A stretch of 64,000 nucleotides of DNA from Symbiodinium natans. Taxonomy: Eukaryota > Sar > Dinophyceae > Suessiales > Symbiodiniaceae. The first letter of the stretch is position 1; each line of letters starts with the position of its first letter. Position numbers and translations under genes: made by a program. Below the pieces are notes generated by a model that ran no database searches, was not told the origin of the DNA, and worked only from the letters and a program-made list of their open reading frames with translations. Below are positions 20,437 to 29,953 of this stretch, in pieces. The stretch covers positions 116,001 to 180,000 of the forward strand of contig CAJNDS010000018.1 in NCBI GenBank assembly GCA_905221605.1, given 5' to 3'.

Positions 20437-20520
20437 GCCGCCCGTGCTGGTGCTCGATGGGCTGGGGGCGCCCCAGAACATCGGCCAAGTCCTCCGCACG
20501 GCGTACCACCTAGGACCGCA
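20437..20520 (+). CDS. TrmH/SpoU-family RNA 2'-O-methyltransferase, exon A (motif 1)
   Basis: The frame contains VLVLDGLGAPQNIGQVLRTA followed by YHLG. This matches the motif 1 region of SPOUT-fold TrmH/SpoU methyltransferases (LDxxxDPxNxGxxxRtA), which transfer a methyl group from S-adenosylmethionine to a ribose 2'-OH in rRNA or tRNA. The exon follows TTTAAAG and ends CCGCA|GTTCAGG. Its phase (two bases over) fits exon B at 23095. The intron would be about 2.6 kb and contains the 8-bp minisatellite. Confidence 0.6.
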
Positions 20521-20524
20521 GTTC

Positions 20525-20636
20525 AGGGTTTAGGGGTTTAGGGGTTTAGGGTTTAGGGTTTAGGGTTTAGGGTTTAGGGTTTAGGGTTTAGGGTTTAGGG
20601 TTTGGGGTTTAGGGTTTGGGGTTTGGGGTTTAGGGT
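20525..20636. repeat. TTTAGGG/TTTGGGG array
   Basis: Pure TTTAGGG heptamers with TTTAGGGG and TTTGGGG variants directly after exon A, within its presumed intron. Confidence 0.9.
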
Positions 20637-20837
20637 GCTGATAAGACCCCAGGCTTGGTTTAGGGGTTAGGGTTTGCATTTAGGTTGAGAGTTGAGGGTC
20701 TAAGGCTACTGAGGGCATCCGTTTGACCTTAGTTGGGCTTAGAGTTGAGGGCATCCGTTGACCTTAGTTGCCTTCAACCCTAACCCTAAACGCTAAACCC
20801 TACACCCTCAACCATAAACCCTACATCTTCAACCTTC

Positions 20838-21620
20838 AACCCTTCAACCCTTCAACCCTTGAACCCTTGAACCCTTGAACCCTTGAACCCTTGAACCCTT
20901 GAACCCTTGAACCCTTGAACCCTTGAACCCTTGAACCCTTGAACCCTTGAACCCTTGAACCCTTGAACCCTTGAACCCTTGAACCCTTGAACCCTTGAAC
21001 CCTTGAACCCTTGAACCCTTGAACCCTTGAACCCTTGAACCCTTGAACCCCCTTGAACCCTTGAACCCTTGAACCCTTGAACCCTTGAACCCTTGAACCC
21101 TTGAACCCTTGAACCCTTGAACCCTTGAACCCTTGAACCCTTGAACCCTTGAACCCTTGAACCCTTGAACCCTTGAACCCTTGAACCCTTGAACCCTTTG
21201 AACCCTTGAACCCTTGAACCCTTGAACCCTTGAACCCTTGAACCCTTGAACCCTTGAACCCTTGAACCCTTGAACCCTTGAACCCTTGAACCCTTGAACC
21301 CTTGAACCCTTGAACCCTTGAACCCTTGAACCCTTGAACCCTTGAACCCTTGAACCCTTGAACCCTTGAACCCTTGAACCCTTGACCCTTGAACCCTTGA
21401 ACCCTTGAACCCTTGAACCCTTGAACCCTTGAACCCTTGAACCCTTGAACCCTTGAACCCTTGAACCCTTGAACCCTTGAATCCTTGAACCCTTGAACCC
21501 TTGAACCCTTGAACCCTTGAACCCTTGAACCCTTGAACCCTTGAACCCTTGAACCCTTGAACCCTTGAACCCTTCAACCCTTGAACCCTTCAACCCTTAC
21601 CCTTCAACCCTTCAACCCTT
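20838..21620. repeat. 8-bp minisatellite GAACCCTT (~95 copies)
   Basis: Almost perfect octamers; a few units have one base more or less (near 21050, 21190 and 21384) and a few TTCAACCC variants occur at the ends. Because 8 and 3 are coprime the array is stop-free in several frames and gives GFKGSRVQ peptides on the minus strand. Those are artefacts of composition. Related to the telomere unit by CCCTTGAA against CCCTAAA. Confidence 0.95.
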
Positions 21621-22393
21621 CAGCCCTTCAGCCTTAAAAGCACCTTGGGGAAAGCTGTTCTGTGCCAACCCTTAGCCTTCTACAGCTATTGCCCCAAGCC
21701 CCAAGCCCCAAGCCCTAAACCCGAAACCCCTTAAACCCAATCCTCCCTAGCACCTTTAGGGTTAGGGCTTAGGGTTTTAGGGTTTAGGGTTTACGGTTAC
21801 CCTTAAACCCTAAACCCGAAACCCCAAACCCTAAACCCTCAATGCAGAGAACGCACATCGCATCGGGGTCGGAATAAATACTAATGGTATTCCCCTGTGG
21901 TCCCTTTATGATTATACTAGAATAGCCCCCCAAAACCCTGTTCTAAATATTCAGGCCCCTCGATCCCCCATGTGGCGCTCCATCTTGGACTCCGGTTGAA
22001 CCAATGGCACTGCATGACAGCAGGAGTGACGACGGTCCTGGTTTCGATGCTTAGCTGCTTCAATCCTTAAGGCGGAAGCCCTTGAAGCCCAAACCCTAAA
22101 CCCTCTAGACCCTAACCGCAAACCCTAATCCCCAAACCCCAAACCCAAGACCCAAAACCCTAAACCCTCTAACCCCGCCCTCCTTGGCCCCAACCCGCTT
22201 CGGGATTCCGGATTCGTGGTTATAGCGACTATGAGCCGCAGAGTCCGACAATGGAAGTGGGGTATAGGATTTAGGGTTTAGGGTTTTGGGTTCAGGGCAT
22301 AGAGCCTCCTGTGAGCCTTTAGCCCTCAGCCATAAGCCCCGCAAACCCCAAGCCCTTTTGAATCTCAAGCCTTGCTAGTCTCTTGAGCGAGAC
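21621..22393. repeat. Mixed unique DNA and degenerate repeats
   Basis: Includes CCCTAAA-like units at 21700-21840 and 22090-22180, and unique DNA at 21845-22080. A minus-strand frame 22105-22368 is mostly repeat-derived. No supported gene. Confidence 0.55.
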
Positions 22394-22532
22394 TTGGAGG
22401 TTCCTGATACTTATTAACCATGTATAACTGTACTTATATCTGTACTTATGACCATATGAGGGCACTTGAGGGGCTTATAAGTGGGTTATAAGTACAGTTA
22501 CAATTGGCTAGTAAGTAGCATGAACCTCCAAA
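22394..22532. mobile_element. Foldback element, TTGGAGGTTC ends
   Basis: TTGGAGGTTC at the left and GAACCTCCAA at the right, with inner blocks ACTGTACTTATA / TATAAGTACAGT also inverted. 139 bp, AT-rich. A related, partly deleted copy at about 23740-23870 shares GGGGCTTATA and CTTCCAAGTAG and carries CCCTAAA repeats in its middle. Confidence 0.6.
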
Positions 22533-22749
22533 TAGGGTTGCAGGGCTACATGTTTGGGATTCTAGGACCCAGAGTGGGCCAATAGTCCCCCTTTTTTGAG
22601 GTTTAGGTTCCCTTGTAAGCGCCTTTAAGCCAAAAAAACCCCAAATCCTAAACCCTAAACCCTAAACCCTAAACCCTAAACCCCCAAAAACATGGTTATT
22701 CCTACTTTGCTCTCGGGTCATTTTGGGTGGAGGGTTTCGGGGTTGAAGT

Positions 22750-22965
22750 ATGGGTCTTTACTTAGTAAGAAATACTTTGATTTTGTTTGCTATTTTGTTG
22801 GATGAAGAGTTTTTCTTATTATTTCATATCTATTGGAAATGAGTTCAATACAAGAATAGTTTGCTATTCATCGTGAATTGAGATATGTTAACGATGCCGT
22901 AAGTAAGTTTGGTAATAATAGGAAATACAATGAATTTGTAAGCAACAATCATATGTAGGATTTAG
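22750..22965. other. AT-rich island
   Basis: About 215 bp strongly AT-rich, with TTTGTTTGCTATTTTG and AATAATAGGAAATACAATG, in sharp contrast to its flanks. No long frame on either strand. It could be an organelle-derived fragment or a decayed mobile element. Confidence 0.5.
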
Positions 22966-23094
22966 ACTTCCCGCCCTGAACCGGGTTTAGGGTTTTAGAG
23001 TGTAGGGGTTTCGGGACTGGGGTTTATTGAGTCTGGGGGTTGAGGGTTTACCCTAAACCCTACACCGGTTGGGGGTTTAGGGTTCCTTGCTCAG

Positions 23095-23168
23095 GAGGTC
23101 GGTGTGGAACAGCTTGGGCGGGCGAGCGTGCCGCGTGTCTATGGGCTGGCGGCCTGCCTTTAACAGGG
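23095..23168 (+). CDS. TrmH/SpoU-family RNA methyltransferase, exon B
   Basis: GCTCAG acceptor, then RSVWNSLGGRACRVSMGWRP and AFNR. The GRAxRVSMGW segment is typical of the family, between motif 1 and the later S-adenosylmethionine-binding knot. Joining exon A (ending CA) to G|AGG keeps frame: HLGPQ-RSVWNSL. The 3' end is uncertain: a GT donor at 23169 or a GC donor at 23152. Confidence 0.55.
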
Positions 23169-23329
23169 GTGCCCCACCCAGGACTACACCCGAAACCCGA
23201 AGCCCCGAAGTGTAAAACCCCTAAGCCCTAAGTCCCAAACAGGTCTGAGGATCCAAGCTTTTGAGGTTTAGGGTGCAGGGGTCTGGGTGCTGGGTTGGGC
23301 CTAAGTCCCAAGGCTTAGCCAAGGCTTAG

Positions 23330-23500
23330 GGCTTAGGGCTTAGGGCTTAGGGTTTAGGGTTTAGGGTTTAGGGTTTAGGGTTTAGGGTTTAGGGTTTAGG
23401 GTTTAGGGTTTAGGGTTTAGGGTTTAGGGTTTAGGGTTTAGGGTTTGAGGTTTGGGGTTTGGGGTTTGGGTTTTGAGGTTTAGGGTTTGGGGCTCAGTTT
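23330..23500. repeat. TTTAGGG array with CTTAGGG head and TTTGGGG tail
   Basis: About 17 heptamers in one orientation inside the presumed intron between exons B and C. Confidence 0.9.
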
Positions 23501-23879
23501 GTTGGTCCTTCAGGGCTCAGGGGCCCCAATTGGGCAAAGGGTCTTCGAACCCCTAAACCCGAAACCCTAAACCCTACCAAACCCTACTAAACCCCAAAAA
23601 ACCCCAAAACCTTTAACCCCAAACCCTAAGCCTCAGGTCCCATCGCACTTTGGCTAAGCTTAGGCTCTGCTTCATGCTACTTGGCAACCCAATTCGCGCT
23701 GGACTTGCGGCCCAGTTGTAGCCCCGTCAGGGTACTCAAGGGGCTTATATGCGGGTTATAACTACACTTATGCTTGGGTTACAAGTACCCTAAATCCTCA
23801 ACCCTCAACCCTCAACCCTAAACCCTAAACCTAATCATGGGTTACTAAGAACCCTGAACTTCCAAGTAGGCTCTACTTC

Positions 23880-24110
23880 ATGGATATCTTCCTTGCAGAG
23901 CCCCTGGCAGCGGCCTGGCGCATGGAGGGTTTTGAGGGGTTGAGGGCTGCGTGTAAGGGTTTAGGGTTTAGGGTTTAGGGTTTAGGGTTTAGGGTTTAGG
24001 GTTTAGGGTTTAGGGTTTAGGGTGTAGGGTTTAGGGATATGTGGACACTACACTGGATGTGGTCCTATGCGGGCGGGGAGCTGGATGAGGGCGACTTTTG
24101 GGCGTAGCGC
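23880..24110 (+). other. Small island with short open frames
   Basis: 23880-23930 reads MDIFLAEPLAAAWRMEG, with an internal TTGCAG acceptor. After a TTTAGGG tract (23957-24035), 24037-24107 reads MWTLHWMWSYAGGELDEGDF to TAG. Either may be an exon; neither matches the methyltransferase. Confidence 0.25.
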
Positions 24111-24362
24111 GCCCTGAAAACCCCAAACTCAGACCTCATGAGCTTTAGCCTTCGACACATCCTGTGAGAAAACAGCCAACCCCCTAAGTTCTAAACCCCA
24201 AACCCTTTAGAGGGGGTACAGGGGGTTCCTTGCGGTTCTAGAGGGCTTCAGCGTGCGGCTTTACCTCAGCCCTATGCCCTAAACCCTAAACCCTAAACCC
24301 TAAACCCCAAACCCCTTAAAAGACCCCCCTTCAACCCCAACAAATTCAGGGTTTTGTTGAAG

Positions 24363-24447
24363 CGTCGCGGCGGCCTCCCAGGATGGGCTGCGCCAGCTGC
24401 GCTCTGACGGCGTCCGCATCTACACCGCAGAGGCCACTGGACCCGCG
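24363..24447 (+). CDS. TrmH/SpoU-family RNA methyltransferase, exon C
   Basis: Frame VAAASQDGLRQLRSDGVRIY then TAEATGPA, ending GCG|GTTCCT. The LRxxGVRIYTAE pattern fits the helix-strand segment that precedes the S-adenosylmethionine-binding motif in this family. It joins phase 0 to exon D. The 5' edge may instead be at 24382 (CCCAG acceptor). Confidence 0.5.
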
Positions 24448-24734
24448 GTTCCTATACTAGCATCAGGGTGTAGGGTTTAGGGTTTAGGGTTTAGGGTTTA
24501 GGGTTTAGGGTGTAGGGTTTAGGGTTCAGGGTTGAGGGTCGAGGGCCCAGAAAGGCACCCCCACCCCCCCCAACCCCCGCCAAAAAAAGGAACAAACCCC
24601 AAACCCTAAACCCTAAACCCTATAAACCCCAAACCCTAAACCTCAAAAACAAATTATGAGGGAAGGGTATAAGCCTCCTGGTCTCCCCGTGATCTCTAGA
24701 CCCTAGACTGCCCCAAGCCCAGAGTGCGATGAAA

Positions 24735-24902
24735 CCCCTCAGCCCCTCAGCCCCTCAACCCCTCAACCCCTCAACCCCTCAACCCCTCAACCCCTCAACC
24801 CCTCAACCCCTCAACCCCTCCACCCCTCAACCCCTCAACCCCTCAACCCCTCAACCCCTCAACCCCTCAACCCCTCAACCCCTCAACCCCTCAACCCCTC
24901 AA
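24735..24902. repeat. CCCCTCAA octamer array
   Basis: Twenty or so copies of CCCCTCAA with rare variants (CCTCCACC near 24820). A telomere-unit variant amplified locally. Confidence 0.95.
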
Positions 24903-25264
24903 TAAAACCCCTAAAGCCCCTAAAGCTCCAAAGCCCTCAACCCCTAAACCCAAAAACCCTAAAACCCCGTAAGCCCTTAGGGTTCAGGGTTCAGGGTTTC
25001 GGCCTTAAATGAAGGTCCAACTTCTTGAGATGTCTCCATGAAGGCCTTAGGCCCTTGAAGCTAAATTGTAGAAAAGATGAACCCTAAACCCTAAAACCTT
25101 CAACCCTCAACCCCTAAACCGTAGACCCTACTTGCGCTTACTCGCTCTTATATGGGGTTTCCAAAAGTAGGGGTACCCTTTGGGGTGGTTCCTTTAATAA
25201 GAATTCTACTATGTTAGGGGTATATTAAGGGTACCTTATTTCGTAAACCTCAAACCCCAAACCC

Positions 25265-25588
25265 AAAACTCTAAACCCCTAAACCCCTAAACCCCTAAAC
25301 CCCTAAACCCCTAAACCCCTAAACCCCTAAACCCCTAAACCCCTAAACCCCTAAACCCCTAAACCCCTAAACCCCTAAACCCCTAAACCCCTAAACCCCT
25401 AAACCCCTAAACACCTAAACCCCTAAACCCCTAAACCCCTAAACCCCTAAACCCCTAAACCCCTAAACCCCTAAACCCCTAAACCCCTAAACCCCTACAC
25501 CCCTAAACCCCTAAACCCCTAAACCCCTAAACCCCTAAACCCCTAAACCCCTAAACCCCTAAACCCCTAAACCCCTAAACCCCTAACC
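25265..25588. repeat. CCCCTAAA octamer array (~40 copies)
   Basis: Very homogeneous octamers CCCCTAAA; only two visible variants (ACACCTAA near 25411, CTACACCC near 25497). Confidence 0.95.
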
Positions 25589-25964
25589 CCAAAACCCGAA
25601 ACCCCAAAAACCCTTAAGCTGAAACCAGAGTCACTTCTGGAGGTCCGCACGGTTTAGGGTTCAGGGTTTAAGGTTTCGGGTTTAGGGCCAGAGGGTTTAG
25701 GGTTCAGGGTTTACTTAGGGTTCAGGGTCTAGCCGGAACCCAAAGTCAGGATAACCCTCCTTCCTGCTCTGAGGGCTCCTCCGACTTCCGACCCACAAGC
25801 ACCCAAACCTAGAATCTGCATACGGACTCTCTGGAGCCCTAGAACACTCTAAGGTTCTAGGGCTTAGGGCTTAGGGCTTAGCTTAGGGTTTAGGGGGTTT
25901 AGGGTTTAGGGAACCCGAAGCCCCCCCCAAGCCCTCAGCAAGCCCTAAGCCCCTTGGTGCGCAG

Positions 25965-26002
25965 GATCACTTCGCGCAGCCGGTGGCGCCCCACAGTGAC
26001 AG
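25965..26002 (+). CDS. TrmH/SpoU-family RNA methyltransferase, exon D
   Basis: GCGCAG acceptor, frame DHFAQPVAPHSD plus two bases, then a GC donor. The PVAPHxDR segment is what I would expect just before the WALVxGNE motif of this family. It ends in phase 2, so at least one further exon (carrying the GNE motif) must lie before exon F; I could not find it. Confidence 0.45.
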
Positions 26003-26352
26003 GCCCAGCGCACAAGTTAAGGGGTTTAGGGTTTAGGGTTTCGGGTTTAGGGTTTAGGGTTTAGAGGTCCTAAAGAGGGTCCTTAAGGGAACCCGACTAT
26101 TTGGGGGTCTATATTCGGGGTCCCTTATTTTCGCAAACCCCCCTTTGAGGTTCCTAAGCTCTAGTGCTCGTCAGCTACCTACAAGCTCTTAGACCCGGAA
26201 CCCTAGACCCTGTACCCCTAAACCTGAGACCCCTACACCCAAGACCCCTAAGCCCCAAAAAGCCCAAACTCCAAACCCTGAACCCCAAAATCCTTAAGCC
26301 CTTAACCCTAAACCCCTAAACCCGAAACCCTGAACCCCTAAGCCCTACACCC

Positions 26353-26616
26353 TTGCGTGATGGCGTGTTGAACAACGGCACGTTCACCGAGGCAGAAACT
26401 TCCGACCTGATCGCCTTTGCCGGGTTCCCCGCGCTATGGTGGATTGACTTCCTCAAGCGCGTTGGCCCGCCAGGCACTGCTGCGGTCTGGGTCGTGAAAC
26501 TGCACGCAAATACGCCTGTCCGGGTAGCTCGCTTGCGAGGTGTGGAGCTGACGGACAGGATGCTGCACGTCCCTATCTGGGAGCAGAAGCGTCTTGCATC
26601 CGCTGACCGAGATTAA
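26353..26616 (+). CDS. Hypothetical protein fragment (last exon?)
   Basis: Eighty-seven codons to TAA with well-balanced composition: GTFTEAETSDLIAFAGFPAL, a WWIDFLKRVGPPG segment, then LRGVELTDRMLHVPIWEQ. There is no ATG at the start, so it is probably the last exon of a spliced gene or the 3' part of a broken one. It lies between methyltransferase exons D and F but does not resemble that family. CCCTAAA repeats follow the stop. Confidence 0.45.
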   Translation: MRDGVLNNGTFTEAETSDLIAFAGFPALWWIDFLKRVGPPGTAAVWVVKLHANTPVRVARLRGVELTDRMLHVPIWEQKRLASADRD

Positions 26617-26654
26617 GCGTGAACCTCCAACCCCTAAAACCCTCAAACCCCCAC

Positions 26655-26932
26655 CCTACACCGTAAACCCTAAACCCTAAACCCAAAACCCAAAACCCTA
26701 AACCCTAAACCCTAAACCCTTAACCGTAAACCCTAAACCCTTAACCGTAAACCCTAAACCCTAAACCCTAAACCCTAAACCCTAAACCCTAAACCCTAGA
26801 CCCTAAACCCTAAACCCTAAACCCTAAACCCTAAACCCTAAACCCCCTAAACTCTAAACCCTAAACCCTAAACCCTAAACCCTAAACCCTAAACCCTAAA
26901 CCCTAAACCCTAAACCCTAAACCCTAAACCCC
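26655..26932. repeat. CCCTAAA array
   Basis: About 38 heptamers with paired CCCTTAACCGTAAA variants at 26715-26750. Confidence 0.95.
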
Positions 26933-27111
26933 CCAAGCCCCCAAAGCTTGCCAGTCGGTGGGCGCTCGTGGTCGGCCACGAGGACAGCGGCGTGTCTCAG
27001 GACCGGCGCCGGTTCTCATTTTAATTGTAAACGCTTGCGCGCGCCTCGGCAGCCGGGCCGGCCCCAGGACAGGAAAGGAGGAAAGAGGGTTTCGCAAAGA
27101 GGAGAGGGTGA

Positions 27112-27129
27112 AGAGGGGGGGGGAGGGGT

Positions 27130-27164
<35 letters not shown>

Positions 27165-27165
27165 G
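27112..27165. repeat. Poly-G tract
   Basis: Over 50 bases that are almost only G, preceded by GGGGAGGGGTG. Likely to form quadruplexes; length may be unreliable in the assembly. Confidence 0.9.
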
Positions 27166-27302
27166 GGCGTAAGATGGACACTTAAAGGCTATGCTGCACG
27201 TGCGTGCCTTGTAAACAAATACTTTACAAAGGAAACACCCGCAGAATAGACGCAACGCACCCGCAGAATAGATGCAATGCACTCTTAGCATCTTCTGTGT
27301 CC

Positions 27303-27690
27303 CGGGCGGGAGCGCGGAGGGTGTGGAGGGCGCGGAGGGTGCGGAGGGCGCGGAGGGCGCGGAGGGCGCGGAGGGCGCGGAGGGCGTGGAGGGCGCGGAG
27401 GGCGCGGAGGGCGCGGAGGGCGCGGAGCGCGGGGGGCGGAGGGCGCGGAGGCGCGGAGGGCGAGGGAGGGGCGGATGGGCGCGAGGGCGCGCGGAGGGCG
27501 CGGAGGAGAGGGCGCGGAGGGCGCGGAGGTGCGGAGGGGCGGAGGGCGCGGAGGGCGCGGAGGGCGCGGAGCGTGCGGAGCGGCGCGGGAGGGTGCGGAG
27601 GGCGCAGAGTGCGCAGAGGGCGCGGAGGGCGCGGAGGGCGCGGATCGGCGCGGAGGGCGCGGCAGGTGCGGCGGGCGCGGAGGGCGCGGA
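27303..27690. repeat. GCGGAGGGC nonamer minisatellite
   Basis: About 40 imperfect copies of the nonamer GCGGAGGGC. Being 9 bp and stop-free it leaves all frames open and generates GAEGAE- or RARRA-type peptides; no protein is called. Sequences such as CACCCGCAGAATAGA(C/T)G before it (27237, 27259) and after it (27929) form a separate short repeat. Confidence 0.9.
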
Positions 27691-27984
27691 GCACGGAGGG
27701 GCGTCCACGTGTCCCCACTCCCTTGCCCATCAACCGAATGTCACGCTCCCCATCCGTGCTCCCCCCCCGAACCCGTCCGTCAACCTCCAGGCACGCCTCC
27801 CCACGCCACACCCCTCTCCATGCAAAATGTTCCGAACCCCCTCCCTTGACCGTGTCGTCTCCGCGGCCTTCCGCGTTGAAGCCCCAAACGAGAGCCCAAG
27901 AACAGAATTGGTTTTCGACAAGAGCACACGCAGAATAGACGTTAAGCGTCCAAGGCACGCGTAAGATGGAGGGGGGCCTGGGGG

Positions 27985-28037
27985 TGGGGGGGGGTGGGGG
28001 GGGTGGGGGGGGGGGGGGGGGGGGGGGGGGTGGGGGG

Positions 28038-28110
<73 letters not shown>

Positions 28111-28228
28111 TTTGAGGCACTTTTTTTTGTAGGAGCCACCGACCCGGTACCCCCACGTCGGTTTGCAGCTCCTCCAAGCGATTGGGGGGGGTCCCACAGG
28201 GCGGGGGGGGGGGGGGGGGGGGGGGTGG
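27985..28228. repeat. Poly-G tracts with intervening unique segment
   Basis: 27985-28108 is nearly all G with scattered T and C. 28116-28190 is unique (GGAGCCACCGACCCGGTACC), and 28201-28225 is G again. Confidence 0.9.
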
Positions 28229-28995
28229 CGTCAGAAAATTTTGCATGGGGGAAAGGAGGCCCGATCCGGGTCTGCTTGTTCCAGACGCTTCTCGGCAGGA
28301 AGCCGAGGCGAATTTCGGGGTCGGAACATGTACTAGGGATTTAGGACTTAGGGGTTGAGGTCAAACCAGGTACTTGGTTCAGTAGGGCTCCTCTTCATCA
28401 CGTGGGTTTAGGGTTTAGGGACAAGGGTTTCAAAGTTTTTTTGGAAAGGAGCTGTCTCAGTGCTCCCGCCCCTCACAATGTGTAGGCCGCCCTCCTCCAG
28501 TACGATCTGTCGGGCCGGCGGGCACTGACACAACAGTAGGGACATTTAGGGTTCAGGGTTTAGGGTTCAGGGTTCGGGGTTTAGAGCGTTGAGCTATTGT
28601 TCAGGGTTTGGGGGGATCTCGGGTAGCGTTCAGGGATCAAGCAGGCAGACCCTTCACCCCAACAAACCCTCAGCCCCCAAAAACCGATGATCACTTCTCT
28701 AATATATGGTCACTTTTGGGGTCTTTGGTATATGGGCGGCCCTTCTTACTTAGGGTACCCACAAAGGGACCACAATTGAGAGCACTCACCATATCATAAC
28801 TAGAAGCCTTGTAACCCCGAAGCGCCAAGTTTTAAAGGCTTGCAACCCTGAACCCTAAACCCGAGGAACCAGAGGTCAAACCCGAAAGTCCGAATGCGCC
28901 ATGAAACCAAGGACGCAAAGAACCCTAAGAACCAGAAGAACCCTAAGAACCCTACACCACTCTACCATAAACCCTACGCCCAAAACCCTAGCTTT

Positions 28996-29080
28996 GGCAG
29001 ACCAGGACTGCATCGAATTAAGCGACGAGCGCATCTGCGTGGCTTGGGAATGCATTTCCGGAGAATGGCGGGGGTTGTGG
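28996..29080 (+). CDS. Candidate exon, frame uncertain
   Basis: A TTTGGCAG acceptor precedes an island that is open in all three + frames, for example DQDCIELSDERICVAWECIS. It ends directly in CCCTAAACC, which then inverts at 29089 into TTTGGGG/TTTAGGG repeats (AACCTTAAGGTT is a palindrome at the junction). Confidence 0.25.
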
Positions 29081-29192
29081 CCCTAAACCCTAAACCTTAA
29101 GGTTTGGGGTTTAGGGCTTAGGGTTCAGGGTTCAGGGTTCAGGGTTTAGGGTTTAGGGTTTAGGGTTTAGGGTTTAGGACTCGGGCTCGTCT

Positions 29193-29423
29193 GTGACAGC
29201 ACGAGGGTACTCGAGGGTACTTACGGAGATGTTGGTCTCGCAGAGATTTTGGTGTCCGGTCGGAGGTGCTGACACATCGGACGGCTTCAGGTCCGCGTCT
29301 CCACTTGGGGGCTCTCAAAGCCACTTGCTGAATGCCACCGCTTTTCAAGCCTTGGCTTGTGTGAGTCGGCAAACGTGGGTGATTCGCGGGCCGTTGTCCT
29401 GGAGTCCGGCCGCTAGGGTTTAG
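29193..29423 (+). CDS. Hypothetical open frame
   Basis: Seventy-six codons containing VLTEMLVSQRFWCPVGGAD and LLNATAFQALACVSRQTWVI, in a unique island between TTTAGGG tracts. It starts with GTG and is preceded by CTCGTCTGTGACAG, so an exon is likelier than a complete gene. No family recognised. Confidence 0.35.
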   Translation: MTARGYSRVLTEMLVSQRFWCPVGGADTSDGFRSASPLGGSQSHLLNATAFQALACVSRQTWVIRGPLSWSPAARV

Positions 29424-29721
29424 GGATTAGGGTTTAGTGTTTAGTGTTTAGGGTTTAGGGTTTAGGGTTTAGGGATTAAATGAGGGTTTAGGGGTTAAAG
29501 TAGGTTTTGGGTTTAGGGTTCGGGGGTGTAGGTGAACTTCGACCCAGGGTTCCAGGATTGGGCTGAGACGGAGCCTCTAACCCCCAACCCCTAACCCCCA
29601 AACCCTAAACCCTAAACCCTGAACCCTGAACCCTAAACCCTAAACCCTAAACCCTAAACCCTAAACCCGAAACCCTAAACCATATTGTAATGGGGCACAG
29701 CCCCAAAAAACCACGGCCCAG

Positions 29722-29808
29722 GTTCCCCAATGTCAAGGCGAATCTCTGAACGTCGCCCACGCCGCGGCGATCTGCCTCTACGAGCTCTCCCGTTCTCTGA
29801 GAAAGAGT
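29722..29808 (+). CDS. TrmH/SpoU-family RNA methyltransferase, exon F (motif 3)
   Basis: GCCCAG acceptor, then VPQCQGESLNVAHAAAICLY and ELSRSLRK. SLNVAxAAAixLYE is the hallmark motif 3 of TrmH/SpoU enzymes, in the trefoil knot that binds S-adenosylmethionine. It follows exons A-D in the correct order about 3.7 kb downstream. The 3' edge is duplicated on the other side of a telomere-like tract (29921-29953). Confidence 0.6.
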
Positions 29809-29953
29809 CGTGTGTTCGGGGTTTCTAGGGCTAGGCTATGGTTTAGGGTTTTTAGGGTTTAGGGTTTAGTGTGTAGGGCTTAGGGTTTAGGGTTTAGGGT
29901 TTAGGGTTTAGGGTTTTAAAGACAGAGCCGTGTGTTTGGGGTTTGTAGGGCTA
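29801..29953. repeat. TTTAGGG tract flanked by 33-bp direct repeat
   Basis: 29801-29833 and 29921-29953 share CGTGTGTT(C/T)GGGGTTT and flanking bases with four differences over 33. TTTAGGG units fill the space between. The left copy overlaps the end of the methyltransferase exon. Confidence 0.7.

Noticed and set aside
20844-21593. Two ~245-codon minus-strand frames of GFKGSRVQ repeats
   Set aside because: They are the translation of an 8-bp satellite in two frames; any stop-free octamer array gives this.
24735-25588. CRISPR-like regular repeats
   Set aside because: Contiguous 8-bp tandem repeats without spacers, in a eukaryotic context.
27016-28246. Long Pro-, Ala/Arg- and Gly-rich frames on both strands
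   Set aside because: They arise from poly-G tracts and the GCGGAGGGC nonamer; no unique protein-like segment.
28894-29100. Lys/Asn-rich + frame from KDAKNPKNQKNPKN onward
   Set aside because: The first half is AACCCTAAGAA-type repeat; only the 28996-29080 island is kept as a low-confidence exon.
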